A stretch of 64,000 bases of DNA from Oscillospiraceae bacterium (GTDB lineage: Bacteria > Bacillota > Clostridia > Oscillospirales > Oscillospiraceae), in NCBI GenBank assembly GCA_902778665.1, contig CACYYN010000019.1, positions 1 through 64,000 of the forward strand. Reading direction: 5' to 3'. Each line of letters starts with the position of its first letter. Position 1 is the stretch's first letter. Below, piece by piece: positions 8,012 to 16,857 of the stretch. The notes beneath the pieces are model-generated. The model saw only the letters and a program-made list of their open reading frames with translations, had not been told where the DNA came from and did not search any database. Both the position numbers and the translations under genes were made by a program.

Positions 8012-10027
8012 ATGAAATCTCACGAATGGAAAATAGAATATCAGATTCCGGAAATTCCGAAAGATCTGCTCTCCGCAGGCTACTCCCCCCTGCTTTCCTC
8101 TGTGCTTGCCGTTCGCGGCATTACAACAGCCGCTGGTGCCCGTGCCCTGATTGAGGGGGAGGGCGAACTGCTGCACGATCCCATGGGGATGCTTGGGATG
8201 AAGCAGGCAGTGGAACGTGTGAAGCAGGCCATAGCAAACAGAGAAAAAACCGCCGTTTACGGCGACTATGATGTGGACGGAATCACCTCCACCTGCCTGC
8301 TGACGGACTATCTGTCCTCCAAAGGCGTCCCCTGTGTGCGGTATATTCCGGATCGCAATGATGAGGGCTACGGCCTCAACTGCGCTGCAGTCAGCAGGCT
8401 TCATGAGGAGGGCGTCACCCTGATTATCACGGTGGACTGCGGCATCACAGCCACAGAGGAGACGGATTATGCCTCCTCCCTCGGCATTGACACCGTCATC
8501 ACAGACCACCATGAATGCAAGGATGCATGTCTGCCCCGTGCCTGCGCTGTGGTGGACTGCAAGCAGCCCGGTGACCCCTATCCCTACTCCTGTCTGGCAG
8601 GTGTGGGTGTAGCCTTCAAGCTGGCCTGCGCCATTGAGGGCGATGCGGATGCGATTCTCGCCCGGTATGCGGATCTTGTGGCAATCGGAACCGTGGCAGA
8701 CGTGATGCCTCTGACTGACGAAAACCGCTTCCTTGTGCGAGAAGGCATTGAACAGATCCGCCGTTCTCCCCGGCCAGGCCTTGCAGCGATGCTTCGGGAG
8801 GCCGGCATAGAACCCGGCATTCTCTCCGCCTCCTCCATCGGCTTCACCATAGCACCACGTTTGAATGCTGCCGGCAGGCTTGGCCAGGCGGTGATGGGTG
8901 CCGATCTGCTGCTCTCCACAGATGCGAGGGAGGCGGCGTCCCTTGCCTCCATGCTCTGCCGCCTCAACCGGGAACGGCAGTCTATTGAAAATGAGATCTG
9001 GACGGAGGCAAAGGAACGTCTGGCAGGCTCAGCCGTCAATACCCCCGTTGTGCTGGCAGATGAAAACTGGCATCAGGGTGTAATCGGCATTGCAGCCTCA
9101 CGGCTTACCGAGCAGTTCTCGATGCCCACCGTGATGATCACCCTGAACGGCGATGTGGGCAAGGGCTCCTGCAGGAGCTGCAGCGGCTTTAATCTGTACG
9201 ATGCTCTTTCAGCCTGTTCGGAATATCTTATCGGGTTCGGCGGTCACACACTGGCAGCCGGGCTCAGTATCCGGAAGGATCAGATTGACGCTTTTCGCCG
9301 GGCACTGGGAGAGTATTATCTCACCCATCAGCCCGAGCCCCAGCCGGAGGTGATCTGTGACCTGCTGATCGCCGACCCTTCCATTCTTTCTGTGGAAAAT
9401 GTACGTGACCTTGACCTGCTGGAGCCTTACGGAAACAGCAATGAGAAGCCTGTGCTCTGTATGATGGGCGTCAGAATTGACAACCTCACCAATGTCGGCG
9501 GCGGAAAGCACCTGAAGCTGAAGCTCACTGCCGGTGACTACAGCTTCTCAGCCATTTATTTTAGCCACCGTGCAGAGGAATTTCACCTGCACACAGGTGA
9601 TCTCGCCGATATTGCCTTTGCCCCCCAGATTAACGAATTTCGGGGCACAACCTCTGTTCAGCTGGTACTGTGTGCTCTGCGGCCTCATGACCCGTGCGGG
9701 CTGTGTGATCAGATACTGGATCACACCTCACACTGCATGCGTGCCGCCTGCCCCTATACACCGGAGCGAAATGATTTCGTCCGTGCATGGAAAAATCTCG
9801 GGGATAACTTCCGCCTCGGCCACAATCTGGAATCGGTTCTCTCCTCCTGCCCTGATGGGATGGCCCCGGAGCAGTATTGCATCTGCCTCTCCGTTTTTCG
9901 GGAGGCCGGGCTGCTGCATTGTGACAATCGCGGCATTTACGGAGCAACCCGTGAAAAACGTTCGGGCAAGGCCGATCTGGAGGCCACACCGCTTCTTCGT
10001 TCTCTCCGCAACCTGAGCTGCCGATAA
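8012..10027 (+). CDS. recJ: Single-stranded-DNA-specific exonuclease RecJ
   Basis: 671 residues. The DHH phosphoesterase domain has GDYDVDG (Asp85, 87, 89), a VDCGI strand, and DHHEC (165-169). A DHHA1 domain follows with the FGGHTLAAG motif (about 410-420), then an OB-fold region (about 450-550) and a family-variable C-terminus. RecJ degrades single-stranded DNA 5' to 3' and supports mismatch repair, base excision repair and RecFOR recombination. The ATG has only a weak upstream ribosome site. In many Firmicutes recJ is followed by apt and rel; here apt is absent and rel follows directly. Confidence 0.95.
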   Translation: MKSHEWKIEYQIPEIPKDLLSAGYSPLLSSVLAVRGITTAAGARALIEGEGELLHDPMGMLGMKQAVERVKQAIANREKTAVYGDYDVDGITSTCLLTDYLSSKGVPCVRYIPDRNDEGYGLNCAAVSRLHEEGVTLIITVDCGITATEETDYASSLGIDTVITDHHECKDACLPRACAVVDCKQPGDPYPYSCLAGVGVAFKLACAIEGDADAILARYADLVAIGTVADVMPLTDENRFLVREGIEQIRRSPRPGLAAMLREAGIEPGILSASSIGFTIAPRLNAAGRLGQAVMGADLLLSTDAREAASLASMLCRLNRERQSIENEIWTEAKERLAGSAVNTPVVLADENWHQGVIGIAASRLTEQFSMPTVMITLNGDVGKGSCRSCSGFNLYDALSACSEYLIGFGGHTLAAGLSIRKDQIDAFRRALGEYYLTHQPEPQPEVICDLLIADPSILSVENVRDLDLLEPYGNSNEKPVLCMMGVRIDNLTNVGGGKHLKLKLTAGDYSFSAIYFSHRAEEFHLHTGDLADIAFAPQINEFRGTTSVQLVLCALRPHDPCGLCDQILDHTSHCMRAACPYTPERNDFVRAWKNLGDNFRLGHNLESVLSSCPDGMAPEQYCICLSVFREAGLLHCDNRGIYGATREKRSGKADLEATPLLRSLRNLSCR

Positions 10028-10097
10028 GGCTGCTCTCCTCTCACTCGCTCTGCAGGAATCCACACACGTCTATCCTACTTCCAAAACAGGTGAAAAT

Positions 10098-12347
10098 ATG
10101 GCTGACCAAATCCTAACCAAACAGACAATCCCACCCATCGATCCGGATCTTCAGTTTGAGGCCCTGTTGGACAAAATCCGCAACGGGCCGCATAAGATGG
10201 ATCTGGTAAGGATTCGTGCGGCCTATGAGATGGCGAAGGAGGCCCACAGTGGCCAGAAACGCAAGGACGGGTCCCCCTATGTCACCCACTGCATTGCAGC
10301 AGCTGACATCTGCTGCGACACCGGCCTGGATGAAGACTCAATTGTGGCTGCGCTTCTGCACGATGTGATTGAAGACACCCCCCTCACCCACGCAGATATC
10401 GCGAAGAAATTCGGTCCCCAGGTGGCTGACATTGTGGAGGGCGTCACCAAGCTGACACGGGTGCAGTACACCAGCAAGGAAGACGAGCAGATGGAAAATC
10501 TGCGTAAGATGCTCATGGCCATGTCCAAGGACATCCGTGTCATTCTGATAAAAATTGCCGACCGCATGCACAACATGCGAACCATGGACTATCAGTCTCC
10601 CGACAAGCAGCGCTCCAAGTCACTGGAGACCATGGAGATCTATGCACCCATCGCTCACCGCCTTGGTATGCAGCGGGCAAAGTGGGAGCTGGAAGACCTT
10701 TCTCTCCAGTATCTGGATCCGGAAGGGTACCATGAGATTGTAAACAATCTCCAGAGCAAGATGCCCCAGCTGGAAAACTTCATGTCCTCCATGGAGAAGA
10801 AAATGTCTGACCGGCTGAAGGAAGAGGGCATCCAGGCCACCATCTACGGGCGCATCAAGCATGTTTACAGCATTTACCGCAAAATGTATGCCCAGAAGAT
10901 TGACATGAGCAGCATTTTCGACCTGTGCGCCTTTCGCATCATTGTGGATTCGATCCCGGACTGCTACAATGTCCTCGGTATCATCCACGATATGTTCAAG
11001 CCCGTGCCCGGCCGCTTTAAAGACTATATCTCCACCCCGAAACCCAACATGTACCAGAGCGTCCACACCACAGTCATCGGCTCGGAGGGCATCCCCTTCG
11101 AGGTGCAGATTCGCACCTGGGACATGCACGCCACAGCGGAATACGGCATTGCCGCCCACTGGAAGTATAAGCTAGGTGACGGTGCCTCCACCGTGCATCA
11201 GGGCGATGAAGATAAATTTGCCTGGGTGCGCAGGCTGCTGGAGAGCCAGCAGGAGTCGGACGCGTCCGACTTCTTCCATAACCTGAAAATTGATATGTTC
11301 GGCGATGAGGTCTTCGTCTTCTCCCCCAAGGGTGATGTGGTGAACCTCCCCGCCGGCGCCACCCCCATTGACTTTGCCTATACCATCCACAGCCACGTGG
11401 GCAACTCCATGATCGGGGCAAAGGTCAACGGCAGCATTGTGCCCTACGACCACGTGCTGCAGAACGGCGACATTGTGGAGATCCGCACCTCCAAATCTGC
11501 CCCCGGCCCCAGCCGTGACTGGCTGAACATCGCCAAGAGCGGCTCTGCCCGAACCAAGATCAAACAGTGGTTCAAGAAAGAGCGGCGGGAGGAAAACATC
11601 ATTCGCGGCCGCAGCATGCTGGAGGATGAACTGAGACACAGCGGCATCAGCGTGGATGATGCTCTGGCCGAGGAAATCATCACCCCGGTGATGAAGCGCC
11701 ACTCCTATAATTCCGTTGACGATCTCTGTGCTGCCATCGGCTACGGCGGTATCACGGTTTCCCGCATTGTCAACCGGGTCCGGGACGAGCTGCAGAAAGC
11801 CGCCTCGGAAAAAGAAAAGAAAACCGCCTACGACAAAATGTCACAGGCAGCAGAGAGAAGAGAACAGCAGGCCCAGCGCAATGCCAAGGCCATCCACGGT
11901 ATTCTGGTGGAGGGGCTGGACAACTGCCTGGTCAAGTTCTCCCGGTGCTGCACCCCGGTGCCCGGGGACGATATTGTGGGGTTTATCACCCGTGGGCAGG
12001 GTGTCTCCATTCACAGGCGCGACTGCATCAATTATCAGAAGAGCCTGGACACCGAAGAACAGGGCCGCTGGATTCACGTATCCTGGGCGGACAACATCAC
12101 CGACACCTATCTCACCACCATTGTCATTGCTGCAAAGGACCGCAGCGGGCTGGTGCTGGATATCGCCACCATTCTCAACTCCATCAACGCCAAGGTCCGT
12201 TCTCTCACAGCCAGGGATGTGGGCTACGGCACGGCACTCACCACCGTGACACTGGAAGTGCGCAGCATTCAGGATCTGCGATATATTATGAGCCGGCTGC
12301 TCTCCGTCCCCAGTGTGCAGAGCGTCAAACGCAACGGTCAGGCTTAG
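10098..12347 (+). CDS. rel: Bifunctional (p)ppGpp synthetase/hydrolase
   Basis: 749 residues in the standard long RSH order: HD hydrolase domain with YVTH (His64) and ALLHDVIEDT (His88, Asp89, Glu92, Asp93), synthetase domain with GRFKDYI and NMYQSVHT (about 305-330), TGS domain (DEVFVFSPKGDVV, about 400-465), helical region, zinc-finger-like CC motif (KFSRCCTPVPGD) and a C-terminal ACT domain. Both catalytic sites look complete, so it should make and destroy the alarmone. Part of the recJ-rel-dtd-MBL operon; dtd starts 9 nt after the stop behind AGGAGG. Confidence 0.95.
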   Translation: MADQILTKQTIPPIDPDLQFEALLDKIRNGPHKMDLVRIRAAYEMAKEAHSGQKRKDGSPYVTHCIAAADICCDTGLDEDSIVAALLHDVIEDTPLTHADIAKKFGPQVADIVEGVTKLTRVQYTSKEDEQMENLRKMLMAMSKDIRVILIKIADRMHNMRTMDYQSPDKQRSKSLETMEIYAPIAHRLGMQRAKWELEDLSLQYLDPEGYHEIVNNLQSKMPQLENFMSSMEKKMSDRLKEEGIQATIYGRIKHVYSIYRKMYAQKIDMSSIFDLCAFRIIVDSIPDCYNVLGIIHDMFKPVPGRFKDYISTPKPNMYQSVHTTVIGSEGIPFEVQIRTWDMHATAEYGIAAHWKYKLGDGASTVHQGDEDKFAWVRRLLESQQESDASDFFHNLKIDMFGDEVFVFSPKGDVVNLPAGATPIDFAYTIHSHVGNSMIGAKVNGSIVPYDHVLQNGDIVEIRTSKSAPGPSRDWLNIAKSGSARTKIKQWFKKERREENIIRGRSMLEDELRHSGISVDDALAEEIITPVMKRHSYNSVDDLCAAIGYGGITVSRIVNRVRDELQKAASEKEKKTAYDKMSQAAERREQQAQRNAKAIHGILVEGLDNCLVKFSRCCTPVPGDDIVGFITRGQGVSIHRRDCINYQKSLDTEEQGRWIHVSWADNITDTYLTTIVIAAKDRSGLVLDIATILNSINAKVRSLTARDVGYGTALTTVTLEVRSIQDLRYIMSRLLSVPSVQSVKRNGQA

Positions 12348-12356
12348 GAGGAAAAC

Positions 12357-12800
12357 ATGCGGGCAGTTTTAACAAGAGTCAACCACGCTTCCGTCACCAT
12401 TGCAGGTGAAGTGCATGGGAAGATCGGAAAAGGCTTTCTGATTCTGCTGGGTGTCCACGAGGATGACACCGAGGCGGAAGCCCTGAAGATTGCGGACAAG
12501 ATCTGCGGCCTCCGGATTTTTGAAGACGAAAACGGAAAAATGAACGTCAATCCCCATGATGCCGGTGCTGAAATGCTGATTATCAGCCAGTTCACCCTTT
12601 TTGCCGACTGCCGTTCCCGCCGGCCGGGATTCTCCAAAGCCGCACGGCCCGAAAAAGCAATCCCGCTCTATGAGCTGGTGATCGCCAGGTGCCGGGAAGC
12701 CGGCTTTCATGTGGAAACCGGCGTATTCGCTGCCGAAATGATGGTGGATTCCCAGAATGACGGTCCCATCACGATTCTGCTGGATACAAAGGAGCTGTAA
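12357..12800 (+). CDS. dtd: D-aminoacyl-tRNA deacylase
   Basis: 147 residues, standard for DTD. It starts MRAVLTRVNHASV and has the family's two active-site strands, SQFTLFADC (the SQFTL motif) and the cross-subunit NDGPITI (the NXGPXT motif). The enzyme hydrolyses D-amino acids and glycine mischarged on tRNA. The AGGAGG site sits in the 3' end of rel; the MBL-fold gene begins 3 nt downstream, so these are one transcription unit. Confidence 0.94.
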   Translation: MRAVLTRVNHASVTIAGEVHGKIGKGFLILLGVHEDDTEAEALKIADKICGLRIFEDENGKMNVNPHDAGAEMLIISQFTLFADCRSRRPGFSKAARPEKAIPLYELVIARCREAGFHVETGVFAAEMMVDSQNDGPITILLDTKEL

Positions 12801-12803
12801 GAT

Positions 12804-13415
12804 ATGCTGATTAAAACTCTTCCCGTCGGAGATCTGGAAACCAACTGCTACATCGTCACCAATGAGCAAACGCTTGAGAGCGTGGTGATTGATCCGGGCG
12901 ACGAGAGCAACACCATTCTGGACTATCTGGAGGATAACCATCTCACCTGCAAAGCCATTTTTCTGACCCACGGCCACTATGACCATGTAGGTGCGGTTTC
13001 TGCTCTGCAGGAGGAAACCGGAGCACCGGTCTATATGAACGCAAAGGACGATGCAAAAAATATGCACTCCTTTCACTTTCCCTTTTCCCTGCCGGAAAAC
13101 GGAAAGAACTATGATGACGGAGATGTGGTTGAGGCAGCAGGCCTAACATTCCATATTCTCGCGACCCCGGGTCATACTCCCGGCAGTGTTGTCATCCGGG
13201 TGGAGGACGCCCTCTTTACCGGCGACACACTCTTTCGCGGCAGCTGTGGAAGAACGGACCTGGACGGCGGAAACATGGATGATATGCTGCAGTCTCTCAA
13301 GAAGATCTGTGCCCTGGAGGGCGATTACGAAGTGTATCCCGGGCATATGGACTGCTCCTCTCTCATCCGTGAGCGAAACTTCAACTATTACTGCCGTGCC
13401 GCCATGCAGAAGTAA
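12804..13415 (+). CDS. MBL-fold metallo-hydrolase (glyoxalase II-like)
   Basis: 203 residues with a complete metallo-beta-lactamase fold signature: THGHYDHVG (metal-binding HxHxDH), then GHTPGS, FTGDTLF, and PGHMD near the end. This short type often follows rel-dtd in Firmicutes and resembles hydroxyacylglutathione hydrolases, but lacks their C-terminal substrate domain; the substrate is unknown. It starts right after dtd and ends the operon. Confidence 0.9.
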   Translation: MLIKTLPVGDLETNCYIVTNEQTLESVVIDPGDESNTILDYLEDNHLTCKAIFLTHGHYDHVGAVSALQEETGAPVYMNAKDDAKNMHSFHFPFSLPENGKNYDDGDVVEAAGLTFHILATPGHTPGSVVIRVEDALFTGDTLFRGSCGRTDLDGGNMDDMLQSLKKICALEGDYEVYPGHMDCSSLIRERNFNYYCRAAMQK

Positions 13416-13445
13416 CAGACAGCGCATTTCAATTATGTATTCATC

Positions 13446-13478
13446 TTGTACCTCGTGTTATTTCACTCTGAGGTACAA
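13446..13478 (+). promoter_or_regulatory. Perfect inverted repeat in the leader of the sugar-nucleotide operon
   Basis: TTGTACCTC (13446-13454) and GAGGTACAA (13470-13478) are perfect 9-bp arms around a 15-nt loop. There is no T-run, so it is not a standard terminator. It could be a repressor site or an RNA structure. The downstream GGAG to ATG distance is unusually long (16 nt). Confidence 0.45.
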
Positions 13479-13520
13479 AGCCCAATATATAAAAAATAAA
13501 GGAGCCTTTCACGTGTAACT

Positions 13521-14429
13521 ATGAAAGAACCAACCCTAGTTATTCTTGCCGCCGGCATGGGAAGCCGTTTCGGCGGCCTGAAGCAGATCATGCCGGTGGA
13601 CCCATTCGGCCATTCCATTATTGACTTCTCCCTGTATGATGCCCACCGGGCTCGCTTCCGCAAGGTGGCCTTCATCATCAAGCATGAGATTGAAGAGGAC
13701 TTCAAGGCCTCCATCGGCAGAAGGATGGAGAAGTACTTCGACGTACAGTATATCTATCAGCAGCTGGACCGTCTTCCTGAAGGCTACAGCGTTCCGGAAG
13801 GTCGCATCAAACCCTGGGGCACGGGACATGCTGTCGCCTGCTGTCAGGGCGTAGTGGACGGGCCCTTCGCCGTCATCAATTCCGACGACTTTTACGGCAG
13901 AACCGCCTACTCCGCTCTCTATGACTTTCTCTCTGCCGACCGCCCGGAAAACGAGCACGCCATGGTTGCCTACCTTGTGAAAAACACCGTGACGGAGAGC
14001 GGCTCGGTCGCAAGAGGCGTCTGCTCGGAGAAGGACGGCTACCTCACCGATGTGGTGGAGCGCACCCGCATTGAAAAACGGGGCGATGACGCTGCCTTCA
14101 CCGAGGATGGGGAGACCTGGGTGCACCTGCCGGGTGACACGCTGGTTTCCATGAACTGCTGGGCATTCGGCAAATCCTTCCTGCAGGAGCTGGTAAACCG
14201 CTTCCCGGCCTGGCTGGATGCAAATCTGCCCGTCAATCCGCTGAAATGCGAGTATTTTATCCCTCTGGTGGTCAATGACCTGCTGAAGGAAGGCAAAGCT
14301 GCCGTCAGGCTGCTCAACTGCCACGAGACATGGTTCGGTATGACCTATAAAGAAGATATGCAGACCGTGAAAGACGCCATTGCCGCTATGCGTGCCGATG
14401 GTACATACCCCGAAACATTATTAGACTGA
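13521..14429 (+). CDS. Sugar nucleotidyltransferase family protein
   Basis: 302 residues. The N-terminal LVILAAGMGSRFGGLKQI matches the nucleotide-binding loop of NDP-sugar pyrophosphorylases (LAAGxGxR...K); GTGHAVACC and INSDDFYG give the catalytic-metal strand. The C-terminal half includes a region with YFIPLVVNDL that is typical of the UTP/GTP-sugar transferase-like group. The exact sugar is not evident. The gene is followed 13 nt later by galE, so the pair probably supplies UDP-glucose or UDP-galactose type precursors for envelope polysaccharides. Confidence 0.82.
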   Translation: MKEPTLVILAAGMGSRFGGLKQIMPVDPFGHSIIDFSLYDAHRARFRKVAFIIKHEIEEDFKASIGRRMEKYFDVQYIYQQLDRLPEGYSVPEGRIKPWGTGHAVACCQGVVDGPFAVINSDDFYGRTAYSALYDFLSADRPENEHAMVAYLVKNTVTESGSVARGVCSEKDGYLTDVVERTRIEKRGDDAAFTEDGETWVHLPGDTLVSMNCWAFGKSFLQELVNRFPAWLDANLPVNPLKCEYFIPLVVNDLLKEGKAAVRLLNCHETWFGMTYKEDMQTVKDAIAAMRADGTYPETLLD

Positions 14430-14442
14430 GAGGAGAAACAAA

Positions 14443-15459
14443 ATGAACGTTCTTGTCACCGGAGGAGCCGGATTTATCGGAAGCCACACCTGTGTGGAGC
14501 TGCTGAACAAAGGATACGGCGTTGTTGTAATCGATAACCTGGTCAATTCCTGTGAAAAGTCACTGGAGCGGGTGCAGCAGATTGCAGGCAAAGACCTGGT
14601 CTTCTATGAAAACGACGTACGCGATCGTGCCGCTCTTGACGCTATCTTTGAAAAGTATGACATCGGCTGCGTCATCCACTTTGCCGGTCTCAAGGCTGTG
14701 GGTGAATCGGTTGCAATGCCGCTGGAGTATTACGACAACAACCTCTTCTCCACCGTCACCCTCTGTGAAGCCATGCGGGATCACCATGTCAACAACATTG
14801 TTTTCTCCTCATCCGCTACGGTATACTCCGGTGACAATGAAGTACCTCTTCGTGAAACCTCCCGCACCGGTATGTGCACCAATCCCTATGGCTGGACCAA
14901 ATATATGTCAGAGCAGATCCTGCGGGATACGGCAAAAGCAAACCCGGACTGGTCCATTGCCCTGCTTCGCTACTTCAACCCGATCGGTGCCCATCCCAGT
15001 GGGCTCATCGGTGAGGACCCCAGAGGCATCCCGAACAATCTGATGCCCTATATTGCACAGGTTGCCGTGGGACGTCGCGATCATCTGAGCGTCTTCGGTG
15101 ATGACTACGACACCCCGGACGGAACCGGCGTGCGTGACTACATCCACGTCTGCGATCTGGCTGCAGGTCATGTGGCTGCTATTGAATACATGATGGGCCA
15201 CAAGGGTGAAAATGTGTTCAATCTGGGCACCGGCACCGGCTACAGCGTGCTGGATATGGTAAAGGCTTTTGAGCGTGTCACCGGGCAGAAGATCCCCTAC
15301 GAGATTGCACCCCGCCGTCCCGGCGATCTGGCCACCGTGTATTCCAGCCCTGACAAGAGTGCACAGCTGCTTGGCTGGAAAGCAAAATATAACCTTGAGG
15401 ACATGTGCCGCGACACCTGGAACTGGCAGTCTAAAAACCCCATGGGCTATAACGCCTAA
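14443..15459 (+). CDS. galE: UDP-glucose 4-epimerase
   Basis: 338 residues, full length. GGAGFIGSH binds NAD; the SDR catalytic residues are present as SSSATVY (Ser/Thr) and YGWTKYMSE (Tyr-x-x-x-Lys). The substrate-binding segments YFNPIGAHPSG and RDYIHVCDLA are diagnostic for GalE. It interconverts UDP-glucose and UDP-galactose. The AGAGGAG site and short gap place it in one operon with the upstream nucleotidyltransferase. Confidence 0.95.
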   Translation: MNVLVTGGAGFIGSHTCVELLNKGYGVVVIDNLVNSCEKSLERVQQIAGKDLVFYENDVRDRAALDAIFEKYDIGCVIHFAGLKAVGESVAMPLEYYDNNLFSTVTLCEAMRDHHVNNIVFSSSATVYSGDNEVPLRETSRTGMCTNPYGWTKYMSEQILRDTAKANPDWSIALLRYFNPIGAHPSGLIGEDPRGIPNNLMPYIAQVAVGRRDHLSVFGDDYDTPDGTGVRDYIHVCDLAAGHVAAIEYMMGHKGENVFNLGTGTGYSVLDMVKAFERVTGQKIPYEIAPRRPGDLATVYSSPDKSAQLLGWKAKYNLEDMCRDTWNWQSKNPMGYNA

Positions 15460-15482
15460 ATCACCTCTTACAGGAGGCCGGG

Positions 15483-15974
15483 ATGTTATTCTATGTTTAT
15501 CTGGCGGCTGAGCTGGTGATCGCCGCACTTCTGATATTATGCCTGGAAGTAATTGCATGCATGAAAAACGACTGTCTGGAAAAAGAGGCAGCTCGTTTCG
15601 GAACCACCGCCTGTGTATTCAAAATCGGCGTGATCATCCTGCTGGCGGTCGGCATTCTGCTGTCCGGCTGGAACGCACAGAAAAAAGCCGAGGAGGAGCA
15701 ATCCTCCTACATCTTCCCGCTGGTGGTGCGGGGCGACATGGAATATCTCAATGACATGCAGTTTTCACAGACGAAGGACTCCAGATTCTTTGAGGCAATC
15801 GGCTATTCGGAGAGTCAGAACCTGCTGGTAAGCATCTCCAGAGGTGACATGGGTGTACAGTTTTATCAGAACATCCCCGCCTCCTGGTACCAGGAGATGC
15901 TGCGGTATGACGGAGAGACCCTGGACACCTTTCTGACCGGTTGGGCAAACGGAACGCTTTCTAACTGGCCCTGA
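15483..15974 (+). CDS. Two-helix membrane protein, unknown function
   Basis: 163 residues preceded by CAGGAGG. Membrane helices at about 4-25 and 44-62 flank a short cytoplasmic or external loop with several Cys; the remaining 100 residues form a soluble domain without a motif I know. It is 23 nt behind galE and may be read with it. Confidence 0.65.
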   Translation: MLFYVYLAAELVIAALLILCLEVIACMKNDCLEKEAARFGTTACVFKIGVIILLAVGILLSGWNAQKKAEEEQSSYIFPLVVRGDMEYLNDMQFSQTKDSRFFEAIGYSESQNLLVSISRGDMGVQFYQNIPASWYQEMLRYDGETLDTFLTGWANGTLSNWP

Positions 15975-16016
15975 GAGTATTCTGCCTGAAACGCAGTGAA
16001 TGATTAACCGGAGTAT

Positions 16017-16673
16017 ATGGGTATAACAAAAACTGACTTTATGAGAGGGATGCAATGTCCCAAGATGCTCTGGCTGGACAAGCACAAGCCGAAGCTGAAA
16101 GTAATACCGCCTGAAGTGCAGGAGAAACTTGACGCCGGAAATGAATTTGGTGATCTGGCCATGGGCATGTTCGGCCCTTATGAAGAGATGACCGTATACC
16201 GACCGGGCACCCATATTCCTGACAAAAAGGCCATGGTGCAGAGGACGGCAGAGCATCTGGATGCCGGAACTGCGGTTATCTGTGAAGCAGCTTTCATGAA
16301 CTACAACAATTACTGTGCGGTGGATATTCTCCGAAAAACAGAAACCGGCTATGACATCTATGAAGTTAAAAACACGGAAGAACTGCACGACCAGTTTATC
16401 CGGGATGCGGCATTTCAGTATTACATTATATCCCGATGCGCCTTGAAGATCGAGAAAGTGTTTATTGTTCTGCATGGAAAAGACCCTGAATATCCTTTTT
16501 CTCCCGTTGAGGTGACGAAAGAAGTAAAAGGGCTTTACAAATGGATCAATGAGCATATATGGGATCTGAACCGGCTGCAGAAATCACAGGATGAACTGAC
16601 CGTCGAACCCGGCGAGCAATGCACAGAGCCTTATGAATGCTGGTACTACAGCTATTGCCACGGTGCAGGATAA
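16017..16673 (+). CDS. Cas4-like PD-(D/E)XK nuclease core (DUF2779-type N-terminus)
   Basis: 218 residues. The start ITKTDFMRGMQCPKMLWL matches the N-terminus of DUF2779 proteins and Cas4/AddB-like nucleases, with the first cluster Cys. The nuclease motif is visible as AVDIL followed by IYEVKN (D...ExK), then a QYYII helix. The end, EQCTEPYECWYYSYC, supplies the three remaining Cys of a possible 4Fe-4S cluster. DUF2779 proteins are normally 450-650 residues with an added C-terminal exonuclease-like part; here the protein ends just after the cluster and only 27 bp separate the stop from a strong terminator. No other CRISPR gene or array is nearby. Only 3 nt separate GGAG from the ATG. Confidence 0.65.
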   Translation: MGITKTDFMRGMQCPKMLWLDKHKPKLKVIPPEVQEKLDAGNEFGDLAMGMFGPYEEMTVYRPGTHIPDKKAMVQRTAEHLDAGTAVICEAAFMNYNNYCAVDILRKTETGYDIYEVKNTEELHDQFIRDAAFQYYIISRCALKIEKVFIVLHGKDPEYPFSPVEVTKEVKGLYKWINEHIWDLNRLQKSQDELTVEPGEQCTEPYECWYYSYCHGAG

Positions 16674-16700
16674 TTGCCTTGCACCATAACACCTTGTTTT

Positions 16701-16743
16701 AAAACATCCGGCTTACGTCAGTGTGACGAAGCCGGATGTTTTT
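16701..16743 (+). terminator. Strong intrinsic terminator
   Basis: AAAACATCCGGCTT (16701-16714) pairs with AAGCCGGATGTTTT; the loop holds a further small stem (CGTCA/TGACG). A T-run follows. Confidence 0.85.
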
Positions 16744-16857
16744 GTTGCAGGAATGATGAGATTGGGATATACTCATGCAGCAGTGTGCTCAACTAACAGA
16801 GAATGCTGCACAGCAAAGAAAGAAAAACCTTAGAGAATAATTGGAGAAACGGCGCAG

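Noticed and set aside
9630..10016. Overlapping frames on both strands at the 3' end of recJ
   Set aside because: They follow GC-rich codon bias of recJ and have no independent signals.
16017..16673. Cas4-like gene as a sign of a CRISPR locus
   Set aside because: No direct-repeat array or other cas gene lies in the window; such nuclease cores also occur outside CRISPR.
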